64,000 bases of DNA, from assembly GCA_029259815.1 (NCBI GenBank), contig JAJDEJ010000262.1:18885-82884 (forward strand). The letters are read 5' to 3'. How positions within the stretch are numbered: the stretch's first letter is position 1; each line of letters opens with the position of its first letter. This DNA is from Planctomycetaceae bacterium (lineage in GTDB: Bacteria; Planctomycetota; Planctomycetia; Planctomycetales; Planctomycetaceae). A program made the position numbers and the translations under genes. This document shows positions 53,453-63,261 of this stretch, piece after piece. The notes below the pieces were generated by a model, which saw nothing but the letters and a program-made list of their open reading frames with translations, ran no database searches and had not been told where the DNA came from.

Positions 53453-54139
53453 ATGATTCGCGTCGAGAATATCACCAAGACTTATCAACGGGGCTCGGTC
53501 GAAGTCCCCGTGCTGCGGGGCCTGTCGTGTGAGATTGAGACGGGGACTTTCACGTTCTTCGTCGGCCCGTCGGGGAGCGGCAAGAGCACACTCCTGTACC
53601 TCATGGGAGCATTGGACGAACCGACCAGCGGCGAAATTGTGCTGAGGGAACGCAAACTGTCCGCGATGGGAGCCCGTGAACGTGACCAGCTGCGGCGGAA
53701 CGAAATCGGATTCATCTTCCAGAGCTTCAACCTGCTCAGCAACTTGACTGCTGTCGACAATGTTCTGGCTCCTTACCTCACAATACCTCGCGATGCGACC
53801 CAGAAGCGGCCCGAGGCAATCAAACTTCTCCGACAAGTCGGCCTGAGTGATCGTCTCGACCATCGCCCCGCTGAACTGTCCGGCGGCGAACAACAACGCG
53901 TCGCCATCGCGCGAGCCCTCCTCAAGAAGCCATCGCTCATCCTCGCGGACGAACCGACGGGAGAACTCGACACCGAGAACGGAGCCGAAGTCTTCCAGCA
54001 CCTGCGGAGACTGCACGCAGAACTCTCCACGACTGTTGTGGTCGTCACACACGATCAGAGGTACATCCAACCGGACGACCGCGTCCTTGAAATCCGCGAC
54101 GGCCTGATCGCCACCGCAACGAGCAAGGCTGACAGCTGA
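53453..54139 (+). CDS. ABC transporter ATP-binding protein, LolD/MacB group
   Basis: 228 residues. Walker A GPSGSGKST (38-46), the Q-loop IFQSFNLLSNLTAVDN, signature LSGGEQQR and Walker B LILADEPTGELD with the switch His in VVVTHDQRY. This group powers lipoprotein release or macrolide/peptide export with FtsX-type permeases, yet no permease gene is adjacent. The stop overlaps the start of the glycosyltransferase gene by one base. Confidence 0.93.
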   Translation: MIRVENITKTYQRGSVEVPVLRGLSCEIETGTFTFFVGPSGSGKSTLLYLMGALDEPTSGEIVLRERKLSAMGARERDQLRRNEIGFIFQSFNLLSNLTAVDNVLAPYLTIPRDATQKRPEAIKLLRQVGLSDRLDHRPAELSGGEQQRVAIARALLKKPSLILADEPTGELDTENGAEVFQHLRRLHAELSTTVVVVTHDQRYIQPDDRVLEIRDGLIATATSKADS

Positions 54140-55251
54140 TGCATGTCGCCATCCTCTGTGAGTACGGCAGCATCAATGGCGGCGAGAACTCACTGCTCGC
54201 CGTCCTCGATCACTGTCCGGATGATGTTCAGATCACCGTACTGGCCCCGTCCACAGGTCGTTTCGCAGACGCACTGGCCACACGACGACTGACACACGTT
54301 CCCTTCTCGCTCCATGACGAATCAGGGCACCGCTTTCCGCCAATCGAGGCTGCATCGCTGCTCGCTCCGGTCGTCGAGTCACTTCGCCCGGACCTGCTGC
54401 ACGGTAACAGCCTGTCGACCGGCCGCATCACCGGTCTGTTGAGTCAACAGACCGGCATGACTTGCACTGCTCATCTCCGAGACATCATCGGGCTGAGCAA
54501 GACAGCGATCCACCACCTCAACGGCAACAAGAAACTCATCGCTGTCTCCATGGCGACCCGTGACTTTCACGTTGAACAGGGACTCGACCCGCAGCGCGTC
54601 GAAGTGCTGTACAACGGCGTTGACTGCGAACGGTTCCAACCGCGACCTGCGGATGGACGACTGCGAAGGGAGCTGCATCTCCCCGATAATGCATTTATCG
54701 CCCTGACGATCGGGCAGATCGGCATGCGGAAGGGGCTCGACGTGCTTATTGAAGCCGTCACGTTGAATAAGGACCACCTGCCCGGGATACACTACGTGAT
54801 CGTCGGAGAGCGTTACTCCTCAAAGCCGGAAAGCATCGAGTTCGAGCAAGAACTCCACCGTCAGATCGAGGACTACGGATTCAGCGATCACTTTCACTGG
54901 CTCGGCTATCGCGACGATCTCCCAGAACTCCTCAATGAGTGTGATCTGCTGATCCATCCGGCCCGTCAGGAGCCACTCGGACGCGTCATCCTGGAGGCTG
55001 CTGCCAGTGGCGTATCAATCATTGCGACAACCGCGGGAGGCACCAGTGAAATACTTGCTAGCGCGTTTTCAGGGATTTTGGTACCCCCAGGTCATGTCGG
55101 CCTTCTGGCATTGTCTCTCAAATATCTGCCCGATCGAGCCGGCTCCAGAAGCTCATTCGAGATCGCCGCAAGAAAAATTGCGTGTGAGCGATTCGACATC
55201 CGTGATCGGGCCACCGACCTAGTCGCACTATGGAGAGCAGTTGCTTCATGA
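54139..55251 (+). CDS. GT4-type glycosyltransferase
   Basis: 370 residues, two Rossmann domains. Seen: SINGGENSLLAVLDHC at the N-terminus, YNGVDCERFQP at the hinge, IGQIGMRKGLDVLIEAV and the C-terminal nucleotide-sugar site EPLGRVILEAAASGVSIIAT. It should transfer a sugar in envelope glycan or exopolysaccharide synthesis at the cytoplasmic face. It is translationally coupled to an ABC ATPase, which hints at a glycan-export context. Confidence 0.9.
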   Translation: MHVAILCEYGSINGGENSLLAVLDHCPDDVQITVLAPSTGRFADALATRRLTHVPFSLHDESGHRFPPIEAASLLAPVVESLRPDLLHGNSLSTGRITGLLSQQTGMTCTAHLRDIIGLSKTAIHHLNGNKKLIAVSMATRDFHVEQGLDPQRVEVLYNGVDCERFQPRPADGRLRRELHLPDNAFIALTIGQIGMRKGLDVLIEAVTLNKDHLPGIHYVIVGERYSSKPESIEFEQELHRQIEDYGFSDHFHWLGYRDDLPELLNECDLLIHPARQEPLGRVILEAAASGVSIIATTAGGTSEILASAFSGILVPPGHVGLLALSLKYLPDRAGSRSSFEIAARKIACERFDIRDRATDLVALWRAVAS

Positions 55252-55264
55252 TGAGCCGCTGTGG

Positions 55265-55654
55265 TTACCCCTCGCGATGAAACTCGTCCCAGCGGCTCCA
55301 GGCGTAGGTCCATTCCATCCACATGCGCATCACGGACCACAGGCTGCGCATCTTGTTGAGGTGCTCGGGCGGCAGCTTGGACTGATTAGCGGTCGATTCG
55401 AGGGCAGCCGACTTCAAGTCCCATTGCTCGGCGAGTGAGCGACAGATGCCGTCGGCGGTGAGATCAGGATCGTTGCCTTCCTCGGTATACCCGGCTCCCT
55501 GAGCTGTGACGAACAACTCGAACAACCGCGAGCGGGTCGGTTCCACTTCGAGCGGCTTTCCGGACGACTCGGCATCTGTGATGAGTCGGTCAAGTTCCCC
55601 CAGAATATGGACGGCGAGAGCAGGAGGAGCGGACGGAGGTGAGGAAGTGGACAT
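55265..55654 (-). CDS. Conserved-looking helical protein of unknown function
   Basis: 129 residues, mainly helical and acidic (ILGELDRLITDAESSG, LSKMRS-like MRSLWSVMRMWMEWTYAW near the end). No signal, membrane span or recognised domain. Convergent with the glycosyltransferase gene. Confidence 0.7.
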   Translation of the reverse strand: MSTSSPPSAPPALAVHILGELDRLITDAESSGKPLEVEPTRSRLFELFVTAQGAGYTEEGNDPDLTADGICRSLAEQWDLKSAALESTANQSKLPPEHLNKMRSLWSVMRMWMEWTYAWSRWDEFHREG

Positions 55655-56247
55655 GGGAACGGCTTTTCAACAATGACTTGGATCACACTGCCTCACAGAT
55701 AACCAGACAAACGTCACGTTCGCAAGCCTGTTCGCCGACTTCCTCGCGCTTGTTCAGAGATATAGGCGGGCACTCCTGCTGACACGCACAGACCGTCCAC
55801 CCTTGCTAACACTTGGTCGGTTGTCGTGACGTCGAGAGCGCTACATCGCCAATTTGCGCCGAGTCTTCAACCACTTTCCCTGCAGAGAGTTAGGACATCA
55901 CAAGCTGCAGATGTTTTGGAAACACATCATTGAGTCGTATTCGGCACAGCCGACGCATCTGCGTTCCATCACGAGCTGGGTGCAGATTGCGCTCGTGCCT
56001 CCATGTGACGTCACATTCACAACCCGTTGGCGACTTGTGGTGGATCAGACCGCAAATTCGTCGGCAAAGCGAATGACGCCTTCAGGCGGTGTCATTCGTT
56101 CGACCAACTCGTGAATTCGCCCACTCTCGTGCCTTCGGCATGTCCAGAGCCGGAGAAGATCGCGAGTGACGAACTCGGTGAGAATCCGGATTCGGGTCAA
56201 TCGTTTCTACTCAACTTGTCTCACATCAAATTAAGGGAACTCGGAAC
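55655..56247. other. Long intergenic gap without recognised content
   Basis: 593 bases. Open frames here have no ribosome site and no coherent product. A short GAATCCGGATTC palindrome occurs at about 56186. Only the last part, upstream of the pilin-like gene, is expected to hold a promoter, and I cannot place it. Confidence 0.5.
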
Positions 56248-56592
56248 ATGTTGCGTCAACTTCTTCATGACGAGGCTGGCTTTATCATCTCAGCCAAACT
56301 CATCCTCATCGCGACTCTGCTCGTGAATCGGTCTCATCGTGGGTCTCAGCGAGGTCCAGCACGCCATCGTCAGCGAACTCAACGACGTTGGGGACGCGAT
56401 CGGCAAACTCAATCAAAGCTACATGTTCACTGGCTTCTCCAAAGCCAAGCAGAATATGGGCGGATTTGCAGCCTACACACGTGGCTCTGCATTCGCGATC
56501 AAATGGACGAATGCGACATGAACCAATGCGACATCGACTGCGATGATCCTGTGATGGAAGGCCCGAAAATGAATGGCGGTGGTGGGGACTGA
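56248..56592 (+). pseudogene. Small pilin-like planctomycete protein with two compensating frameshifts
   Basis: ATG 56248 gives MLRQLLHDEAGFIISAKLIL then a hydrophobic helix, like the Flp-pilin-type N-terminus of a small planctomycete family. At 56326-56327 one extra A throws the frame. Read in the next frame, the expected core appears (GLSEVQHAIVSELNDVGDAI, LNQSYMFTGFSKAKQ, AYTRGSAF). Near 56494-56497 one base is missing and the first frame returns with a Cys/Asp-rich tail (ECDMNQCDIDCDDP) to the stop at 56592. As written, the middle third is scrambled. Possible pseudogene or assembly errors. Confidence 0.75.
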
Positions 56593-56695
56593 CTCACGCC
56601 GACAGTAATGCAATTATTCAGCCACGCAGTTGAAGTGAGCCGACCACGGTCACGGAGCATGGGTGGAAACCTGGCAGGGAAGCCAATGCCTGATC

Positions 56696-56729
56696 TGAGC
56701 CCGGTCGGAGAAGTTTCCGTCCGGGCTCA
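56696..56729. terminator. Intrinsic terminator, probably bidirectional
   Basis: Stem TGAGCCCGG-T-CGGA pairs with TCCG-T-CCGGGCTCA (one mismatch) around a 6-base loop; TTCTGTT follows on the plus strand. It sits between the pilin-like gene and the convergent M20 gene. Confidence 0.75.
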
Positions 56730-56735
56730 TTCTGT

Positions 56736-58055
56736 TCATTGAGGTGGCAACAAATCCCGGACGATGGCCGTCATCGTCAGAAGGCCCGTGCGTAGAGTCG
56801 GGCGGATGTCCGGGTAGTACTTCGAAGAATGCAGAGTGGGTACTGACTGACCGGTCTCAGCAAAGCTGCTCAATCGAGCCTGTTCAACTGAACCCAGCTT
56901 GTACATAAAGATGGGCACGCCCGCTCTGCCGTAACGGCTGAAGTCTTCACCACCCATCGAGCGGTCCGCCTCGACGACATGCTCTTCTCCCAGAGCGTCC
57001 AGCAGCACCGGTCCGAGTCGCTCAGCGAGGCGTTCATCGTTGAAGAGTGACGGAGTGCCTTCGGTGTATTCGATCTCCGGCTCTGGAGCTTTGTACGACT
57101 GCGCAATCGAATTCGCCTTGCGGATAATCGACTCCTTGAGTTTTTGGCGAGCTTCCGGCGAGTAGCTGCGGATCGTGAGCTGGAGATGACACGTGTCTGG
57201 AATGATGTTGTGTTTGGTACCGCCATGGATTGATCCAACCGTGACGACGGCTGGCTCGAGTGGCGAGATCTCGCGGCTGACGATCGCCTGCAGGTCGACC
57301 ACGAGTTGTGCCGCCTGCACGATCGGGTCGATGCATCCCTGCGGATAGGCTCCGTGTCCGCCTCGCCCCTTGACGGTGATGTCACAACTATCAACGTTGG
57401 CGAGTGCATAGCCCCCGCGGTAGCCAACCATCCCAGCCGGCGTGAAGCTATCGACATGCAAGGCGACGGCAAAGTGGGGCCGAGGAAATCGTTCGAACAG
57501 TCCGTCAGCCAGCATGGCCTTCGCTCCGCCACCCTTCTCCTCGGCGGGTTGGCCGATAAACATGATCGTCCCCTGCCATTTGTCCCGATGGGCCGATACG
57601 TATCGGGCAACAGCGACCTGATTGGTGATATGCACATCATGTCCGCAAGCATGCATGACGCCGACTTCGACTCCGTCGTCGTTTTTGGTTCTCACTTTCG
57701 ATGCATAGGGGAGTTCCGTCTCTTCGATGACGGGCAAGGCATCGAGGTCGCACCGCAGCATCAGTGTCGGTCCGTCACCATTCTTGAGGATTCCCACAAC
57801 TCCGTGTCCGCCGACGTCTGATGTCACTTTGCAGCCGACGGCGCCGAGTTCTTCGGCCAGACGTTTGGCGGTCTGTTCTTCCTGAAACGATAGCTCAGGA
57901 TGCGTGTGAAAGTGCGTGTACAGCTCGACCAGGGCGTCGAGATGATTGTCCACCCATGTGTCAGTTTCGCCCGACTGCAAGGTCGAAGGACCCGCAATGA
58001 CGCACACGAAACCTACAACACACATCAGTAATTGTCGCCGTTCTGCGCGGACCAC
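56736..58055 (-). CDS. Exported M20-family amidohydrolase
   Basis: 439 residues from GTG 58055, chosen because GGAGG lies 6 bases upstream and the result is a good signal peptide; a TTG 24 bases earlier is also open. Metal-site segments HACGHDVH and GQPAEEKGGGAKAML and the late MGGEDFSRYG are in place, with the dimerisation domain between (VKGRGGHGAYPQG). This is the IAA-amino-acid/hippurate hydrolase (M20D) group; it cleaves N-acyl amino acids. Periplasmic here. Confidence 0.92.
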   Translation of the reverse strand: MVRAERRQLLMCVVGFVCVIAGPSTLQSGETDTWVDNHLDALVELYTHFHTHPELSFQEEQTAKRLAEELGAVGCKVTSDVGGHGVVGILKNGDGPTLMLRCDLDALPVIEETELPYASKVRTKNDDGVEVGVMHACGHDVHITNQVAVARYVSAHRDKWQGTIMFIGQPAEEKGGGAKAMLADGLFERFPRPHFAVALHVDSFTPAGMVGYRGGYALANVDSCDITVKGRGGHGAYPQGCIDPIVQAAQLVVDLQAIVSREISPLEPAVVTVGSIHGGTKHNIIPDTCHLQLTIRSYSPEARQKLKESIIRKANSIAQSYKAPEPEIEYTEGTPSLFNDERLAERLGPVLLDALGEEHVVEADRSMGGEDFSRYGRAGVPIFMYKLGSVEQARLSSFAETGQSVPTLHSSKYYPDIRPTLRTGLLTMTAIVRDLLPPQ

Positions 58056-58474
58056 TCGAAGCCTCCAGACGTATTTCAAGACTCACAGTTGAATTTGAAC
58101 CTCAAACATAACTCAGGTTTCCGTCTCTGGAAACGGACGTGGATTTGTCGTGGGTGAGAGTGTCTCTTGGCCCGCGAATCATGTGCGACGCAATCGACTC
58201 ATGTCATGTCGCGTCATCCCAAGCTCCCTCAGCGTGGATTTGTCGACAAGGTCGACAAGAACATATCGTGCCACTGCCAAAGTGACAGCTCGGAAGACAG
58301 CGCGAGCACGTCACTTCGACACAGAATGGGTTCTCTAAGGCATATTGCAGTAATGCTTTACAATCCTCCATGGCTCTCTGTCTTGAGTCATGTGGAACGG
58401 GGTTTGCGTTGGACGAGGCTGGCTGATGGTCCGCAGTGAGTGTGGTCAGCCTTTACTCCGTGGGAGGATTACGG
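58056..58474. other. Divergent gap upstream of the Hsp20 operon
   Basis: No CIRCE-type inverted repeat or clear heat-shock promoter is visible. A GTCGACAAG direct repeat (two units near 58240-58256) is the only regular feature. TACAAT at about 58358-58363 could be a -10, but no -35 is correctly spaced. Confidence 0.4.
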
Positions 58475-58915
58475 ATGGCTGTTTTTCGTTGGGGACATGC
58501 ATTCGACGCGTTCCGTGATCTGGAACGTGAGGTCGACCGTCTGATGCGCTCGCTCACGATGGAGGGCTTTCGTATTGGGCGTCCTTTCCCAGCGGTCAAT
58601 ATCTACGAACTCGAAGACGAGATTCTGTTGACCGCGGAATTGCCGGGGGTGTCTGCGGAGGAACTGGACCTGAGTGTGGCGAATGGACTGCTGACGCTCA
58701 AAGGCGTCCGCAGCGAGTCACCGCCTGTGCAAGAGGAACGTTATCGCAGAAGTGAACGACCCGTCGGCCAGTGGGAGCGAACATTTTCATTGCCCGAGAA
58801 AGTCCGGGACGAGGACATGTTTGCTGAGTTGAATCACGGGGTCCTCAAGCTCCACCTTCCCAAGGCTCCTTCCGAAGAACCACGGAGAATCCCGGTGACG
58901 GAGACAGACGGATGA
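58475..58915 (+). CDS. Hsp20 family small heat-shock protein, copy 1
   Basis: 146 residues from ATG 58475 with GGGAGGA 7 bases upstream. An alpha-crystallin domain (about 40-135) runs from PAVNIYELEDEILLTAELPG to the closing GVLKLHLPKA, followed by a short IPV tail that matches the oligomer-contact I-x-I/V motif. An ATP-independent holdase. It overlaps the second Hsp20 gene by 4 bases. Confidence 0.92.
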   Translation: MAVFRWGHAFDAFRDLEREVDRLMRSLTMEGFRIGRPFPAVNIYELEDEILLTAELPGVSAEELDLSVANGLLTLKGVRSESPPVQEERYRRSERPVGQWERTFSLPEKVRDEDMFAELNHGVLKLHLPKAPSEEPRRIPVTETDG

Positions 58916-59346
58916 ACACAGACATCACCCGCCCGGAGCCAGCCGATCGTCAGATCGAATCTTCTGAGGACATTGCAGTCCCCATGGAAAGTGCGTCCGG
59001 TCCATCTCCCGAGCGACGGCTGTGTGCTCCACCGATCGACATTTACGAAACGCCGGAAGGCCTCGTCCTCTGTGCAGATCTCCCGGGCGTAACTGCGGAG
59101 GGCCTGGAACTTCAGGTCCTTGACAACAAGCTCACGCTCTTCGGTCGCGTCCAGGACGATGCACCGGAGAATGCTTCGTTATTGCATCAGGAGTACCACG
59201 TCTGCGACTTCCTGCGGTCGTTCATCCTCAGTGATGAAGTCGATCATGATCGGATTTCCGCGAAAATTACCAATGGTGTCCTCAAAGTCGTCCTCCCAAC
59301 GGCTGAGCGGGGCGAACCTCGACGCATTGAAGTCCGAAGTGACTGA
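58912..59346 (+). CDS. Hsp20 family small heat-shock protein, copy 2
   Basis: 144 residues starting in the ATGA of copy 1. A longer disordered N-terminus is followed by the alpha-crystallin domain (APPIDIYETPEGLVLCADLP to GVLKVVLPTAERGEPRRIEV). Lower similarity to copy 1 and a missing IxI-like tail suggest a specialised partner, as in two-component sHsp systems. No export signal. Confidence 0.92.
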   Translation: MNTDITRPEPADRQIESSEDIAVPMESASGPSPERRLCAPPIDIYETPEGLVLCADLPGVTAEGLELQVLDNKLTLFGRVQDDAPENASLLHQEYHVCDFLRSFILSDEVDHDRISAKITNGVLKVVLPTAERGEPRRIEVRSD

Positions 59347-59636
59347 CGTGAACGGTCCCGAGATGGGGTGAACTGTGTCTCTTCCGTCGATCCCCCGGAC
59401 GACGTCCGGGCCGTGGCGAAGGGCGGGACGCACGCCAATTCGTCTGCTCCCACCCCTCATTGGGCCCCTCACTGCTGTCTGAGGGAGGCCGTCCTCTCGG
59501 GATCAATGCTGATTTCTCAGGGGCGCTGCGAACCTCGGAATTGAGTTGGGTTCGTCGACAAATCGCATTTCAACTTGACAAACGTTCGGAAACTACCGCA
59601 TCATCAACGTGTTAGGACGTCTTTGGAAAGGATTGT
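59347..59636. other. Intergenic gap after the Hsp20 operon
   Basis: No gene is supported in this first part of the 465-base gap 59347-59811. A GTCGACAAAT word recurs near 59557. The hairpin at 59637 follows. Confidence 0.45.
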
Positions 59637-59678
59637 GACATCGCTCAGCAGGCTTCCTTGCCTGAGCGGTGTGATGTC
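59637..59678. other. Long imperfect hairpin between Hsp20 and DUF1559 genes
   Basis: Pairs GACATC with GATGTC, GCTCAG with TGAGC and GGC with GCC around a TTCCTT loop, with a CA bulge on the left and five unpaired bases on the right. It could end the Hsp20 transcript or be part of the DUF1559 leader; no T-run follows. Confidence 0.5.
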
Positions 59679-59811
59679 TGTTTGAGGAGCCCATCGGATG
59701 TTCATCGCTTTGATATGTTGAGTGTGACGGGCATTCAGTATGATATCGGGGCGGGTCACGGATCTGATTTCTCTTGACCATAGTATTGATTGCACTTTCG
59801 AGGAGACTGCC

Positions 59812-60984
59812 ATGCGTCGCCATCGTCTCAACCGTGGGTTTACGTTGATCGAATTGCTGGTGGTGATTGCGATCATCGCCATCCTGATTGCCCTGCTGCT
59901 GCCAGCTGTTCAGAGGGCACGTGAGGCAGCTCGCCGCACACAGTGCATCAACCATCTCAAGCAAATTGGTTTGGCGCTGCACAATTATCACGACTCCCAT
60001 CTGGTCTTTCCTCCAGGGCAGATTAACTACAATCCGTTGTTCCAGTTCAACGTGATCGGGAACTACGTCGATCCCGACGAGGCACGTTTCCCTGAACTCG
60101 CGATCGACCCGCTGATTCAGAACCAGGGAACCAGTTGGATGGTGCACATCCTGCCTCAGATCGATCAAGGGACCGTGTACGATTTGTGGAATTTTGACTG
60201 GAACGTCTACGCCAATGGGAACATTGGTGCCATCACTCCGGATCTCGAAGTATTCCGACCACCATTGCAGGACATTCCCATGTACTATTGTCCGTCACGT
60301 CGTGGAAACATGCAGGCGGGACCATCCGGTACTTACTCACTGGTTGAACGGATTGACTCAGAGATTCTACTGAACAATCAGAATATTCAGAATAATGTCA
60401 GATGGACGAAGGGCGGCAACGACTATGCAGCCTGCAGTGGGTCAGGCATTACCTTCGCAGACTTGGACGAAGTCGAGCGACAGACCTACCGGCTCACCGC
60501 ACTACAACTGGCGAATACCGAAATCGTACAAGTCATCAACGGAATCACAATTACGACATCTCTTTACACTCAGCATCCGATGAACATCGGAATGTTTGGC
60601 ATCAACTCTTCCACAGCCATTCGAGACATCCTCGATGGAACGTCAAAGGTCATCATGGTGTCTGAGCGGAGGCTGTTTACCAATGGCCCCATCAATCCCA
60701 ATGGCAATCCTAATAACAATCCCAATGGCATCCCCAATCTTGATCCGGTTGTTCTGCGGAGCCAGGATGGATGGGCTTGGGGCGGTCCAGCGACGATGTT
60801 CAGCACTCGTGATACTCCTCATACGGGCGACCACTTCGATGAGGCTGATAGCGCACATGACCAACTGGTTCACGTACTTCTGGCCGACGGGAGTGTTCAC
60901 GGCGTCAGCTTCAACATCGACCAGCTGACTTGGAAAAACCTGGGGAATATGTCCCAAGGCTCTCCTGTCGACTTCCTTGATTGA
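59812..60984 (+). CDS. DUF1559 pseudopilin-like protein
   Basis: 390 residues from ATG 59812 with GAGGAG 6 bases upstream. The type IV pilin-like cleavage and helix segment is textbook: [20 protein letters not shown] (about 9-28), then [17 protein letters not shown]. The family DUF1559 domain continues with FPPGQINY and closes with [18 protein letters not shown] run [12 protein letters not shown] forms a short Asn/Pro/Gly repeat near residue 300. Planctomycetes have dozens of these; surface pseudopili are assumed but not shown. Confidence 0.95.
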   Translation: MRRHRLNRGFTLIELLVVIAIIAILIALLLPAVQRAREAARRTQCINHLKQIGLALHNYHDSHLVFPPGQINYNPLFQFNVIGNYVDPDEARFPELAIDPLIQNQGTSWMVHILPQIDQGTVYDLWNFDWNVYANGNIGAITPDLEVFRPPLQDIPMYYCPSRRGNMQAGPSGTYSLVERIDSEILLNNQNIQNNVRWTKGGNDYAACSGSGITFADLDEVERQTYRLTALQLANTEIVQVINGITITTSLYTQHPMNIGMFGINSSTAIRDILDGTSKVIMVSERRLFTNGPINPNGNPNNNPNGIPNLDPVVLRSQDGWAWGGPATMFSTRDTPHTGDHFDEADSAHDQLVHVLLADGSVHGVSFNIDQLTWKNLGNMSQGSPVDFLD

Positions 60985-61139
60985 GGCTGGCAGCGATTCG
61001 AGTTTGTGTGTGAATGTCCACACACAGCGCCGGAAGAATCTCATCGATGCCTTGTTTCTCACAGTGCGTGAATCGTTTCGATTGCGTCAGCGGAGTCATG
61101 GGCATTCAGGGCGCTCACCGTCGTTGATGAAAGCGCGAC

Positions 61140-62225
61140 ATGACGATTCGCTACAAATGTGACTCCTGCGGTTCCAAACTCAACATCAAGGAGGAACTGG
61201 CCGGAACCCAGGGCAAATGCCCGAAATGCAAGACAGCCTTTGTCGTGCCACAGCCGATTCCTGCGGGAGCAGAAGCGACTGCGGACGTGAGCCAAGCCAC
61301 CAACGCAGCTGATGCGACAGGGGCGACTCAGCCTGCGTCGGGGCCGAAAGGACGCTTGTCGGCCAAGGAAAAACTGACCGCCAAGTCCAAACCGACGTCA
61401 TCTGCTGGTGATGACGATTTCGACCCCGTGGCATTTCTCATGGACGATGAGCCAAGCGCAGGCTCAAGTCGGTCGGCTCTTGCTCTTTCCGACGATGAGA
61501 TCCCCATGGAACTCGAGTTGGAGTTAGACGAGGACGAGCCTCCGGTCTCGAAACGTTCACGCCGACGTGTTGAGCTCGATTCAGACGCTGAGATGCAACT
61601 GGGATCTGCATCTGAGTCCGCAGGAGCCATGCTCTCGGGAGGCGGTTCCTCAGCCAGTGCAGCGAAAGACCTGTTGACCCGCACGGTTGAGGAAAGCCGA
61701 GCCCGATCAGGTCGCCTTGACGATGATGAACCGACAGAGCCCTCCGCCGCGAGGGAACTCGCCGTCGAACTCACCAAACGCGGGTTGCCGGCGTTAGTTG
61801 CGATCGTGCTGGTTGCCTGGTATCTCGGCTCCTCTCTCCTGACATATATGTCTGGGGCCGAATACCCGGATCTCGGACGTGTGACAGGTGTGGTCACGCT
61901 CAACGGGCAGCCGTTGCCCGGCGCTCGCGTCACATTCCGTCCCAAGGAGAAGGAATTCCCCATCAACGAGTCACGAATGATCAAAGTCCGTTCGTCGAAG
62001 GCCTATACCGACGAAGAAGGGTACTATGACCTCAAATACGATGAAGATGTTCATGGCGCAGTTGTCGGCCAGCACGTTGTGAAGATCTCCAAACTGGTTC
62101 AAGGTCAAGAATTGGTCCCTCTTCGATACAGCGGCTTCCCGCAAGAGCAAAGAACCGTCGAGGAAGGGTCGCAAGAGATTGACTTTGCGATCACGGCGAA
62201 GGCTTCGCCCGCCCCTGATCAATGA
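61140..62225 (+). CDS. Zinc-ribbon, membrane-anchored protein with a carboxypeptidase-regulatory-like domain
   Basis: 361 residues. The N-terminal zinc ribbon [14 protein letters not shown] then CPKCKTAF (about 7-34) is followed by a long acidic, low-complexity region (about 45-215), a membrane helix ([19 protein letters not shown], about 221-240) and an outer domain ([19 protein letters not shown], about 250-340) of the CarboxypepD_reg-like fold. It follows the DUF1559 gene by 155 bases, a common pairing in Planctomycetes. It probably links a cytoplasmic signal to an envelope domain. Confidence 0.82.
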   Translation: MTIRYKCDSCGSKLNIKEELAGTQGKCPKCKTAFVVPQPIPAGAEATADVSQATNAADATGATQPASGPKGRLSAKEKLTAKSKPTSSAGDDDFDPVAFLMDDEPSAGSSRSALALSDDEIPMELELELDEDEPPVSKRSRRRVELDSDAEMQLGSASESAGAMLSGGGSSASAAKDLLTRTVEESRARSGRLDDDEPTEPSAARELAVELTKRGLPALVAIVLVAWYLGSSLLTYMSGAEYPDLGRVTGVVTLNGQPLPGARVTFRPKEKEFPINESRMIKVRSSKAYTDEEGYYDLKYDEDVHGAVVGQHVVKISKLVQGQELVPLRYSGFPQEQRTVEEGSQEIDFAITAKASPAPDQ

Positions 62226-62830
62226 CCATCGTGAGTCCCGATCTGCTTCCAGACATCCCCCGCGAACAGATCCACCTGTTCGGCAAGGCCCGCCTCAATG
62301 AGTTCGGCTCCTGAAACGAATCGACCGGGCCGCGTCCAGGCACGGAGCTTCTCGATGTCAAACTCCAGGAGCTTGGCGAGTAACTGATCAAGATCCTGCT
62401 CCAGAAGCTTGAAGTGCCGCGCCCACTCGGTGGCCTCCTCAATGCGGACGTCTTCCTCGCTCTGCCAGCGGATCGGGTGAAAGAGGAGCGTGGAATGCGA
62501 TGTCACACACCGGCGTCGGCACGCCGCGAACGGCAGAATGGCGGCAGATGAACATTCGCCCGTCACGACCGCCAATGCATCGAGTCCCCGCAGCCGAATC
62601 AGGGCCGCCAGCCCCAGTCCGACATATGCACTGCCTCCACAAGAGTCAAAGAAGATCGTTCCGCGACTGCGAGCCGGCACCGAGACTAACCGCTCGGTGA
62701 GTTCCAACTGCTTGTCACTCAAATCGCCACAAATCATCAGCTCCCACCCATCGCGCAGTTCGATCGGCTCCCTCGCTCCACGGGAAGGAACTCCGACCGC
62801 AGGATAGGTACTGATCTGCTGTCGAGACAT
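62219..62830 (-). CDS. ClpP-like serine protease homolog without Clp ATPase nearby
   Basis: 203 residues. The ClpP fold is visible in [20 protein letters not shown], with the nucleophile Ser in [15 protein letters not shown] and the His in STLLFHPI. The Asp of the triad is not certain. It overlaps the end of the convergent zinc-ribbon gene by 7 bases. It may be a specialised peptidase or a remnant. Confidence 0.82.
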   Translation of the reverse strand: MSRQQISTYPAVGVPSRGAREPIELRDGWELMICGDLSDKQLELTERLVSVPARSRGTIFFDSCGGSAYVGLGLAALIRLRGLDALAVVTGECSSAAILPFAACRRRCVTSHSTLLFHPIRWQSEEDVRIEEATEWARHFKLLEQDLDQLLAKLLEFDIEKLRAWTRPGRFVSGAELIEAGLAEQVDLFAGDVWKQIGTHDGH

Positions 62831-62876
62831 GGACGGAGATGGTCACGGAAGAAAAGGGGAATGAGGATTGATACCT

Positions 62877-63233
62877 TCACTTGCTCGCGGCATCGCCCAG
62901 TTGGCGGAGGTAGTCGAGTGTGTAGATGCCGGTGGTGTGGCCGTCGGTAAAGTCGATGCCGTACGCGTAGTTGCCGACTGGTTTCATGCTGGCGACGCCG
63001 AGCGGTCGTGCCTCTTGGGGGGTGATGACCGGCAGCAGTTCGGTCGACGGCTTCAGGGTGTGCGGGACATTGACGACGGTCTCAGCCATCGCCGGGGCAC
63101 CACGTTCCTCGCGGCAGGTCGCACAGGGGCAACCCCTTCGCAGGAGTTGCCACGTGAGATGATGCGTGACGCCGTCGCTCCACTCGATGTGTAAGGCGTC
63201 ATCGTCCCCCTTGAGTGTTACGAGCGTCTGCAT
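62877..63233 (-). CDS. DUF971 domain protein
   Basis: 118 residues; WSDGVTHHLTWQLLRRGCPC followed by ATCREERG (about 18-45) is the family core with paired cysteines, and GNYAYGIDFTDGHTTGIYTL closes it. The fold is found at the N-terminus of gamma-butyrobetaine hydroxylases and beside MRP/ApbC-type Fe-S proteins. Stand-alone here; role unproven. Confidence 0.9.
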   Translation of the reverse strand: MQTLVTLKGDDDALHIEWSDGVTHHLTWQLLRRGCPCATCREERGAPAMAETVVNVPHTLKPSTELLPVITPQEARPLGVASMKPVGNYAYGIDFTDGHTTGIYTLDYLRQLGDAASK

Positions 63234-63261
63234 GTCTGATCAGTCCTGACTTTCTGCGTAC

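Noticed and set aside
58200..58474. Heat-shock CIRCE element before the Hsp20 operon
   Set aside because: No TTAGCACTC-n9-GAGTGCTAA-type repeat is present.
60700..60745. Microsatellite or sequence error in the DUF1559 gene (AATCCCAATGGC-type run)
   Set aside because: It stays in frame and encodes a short Asn/Pro/Gly repeat within an otherwise normal protein.
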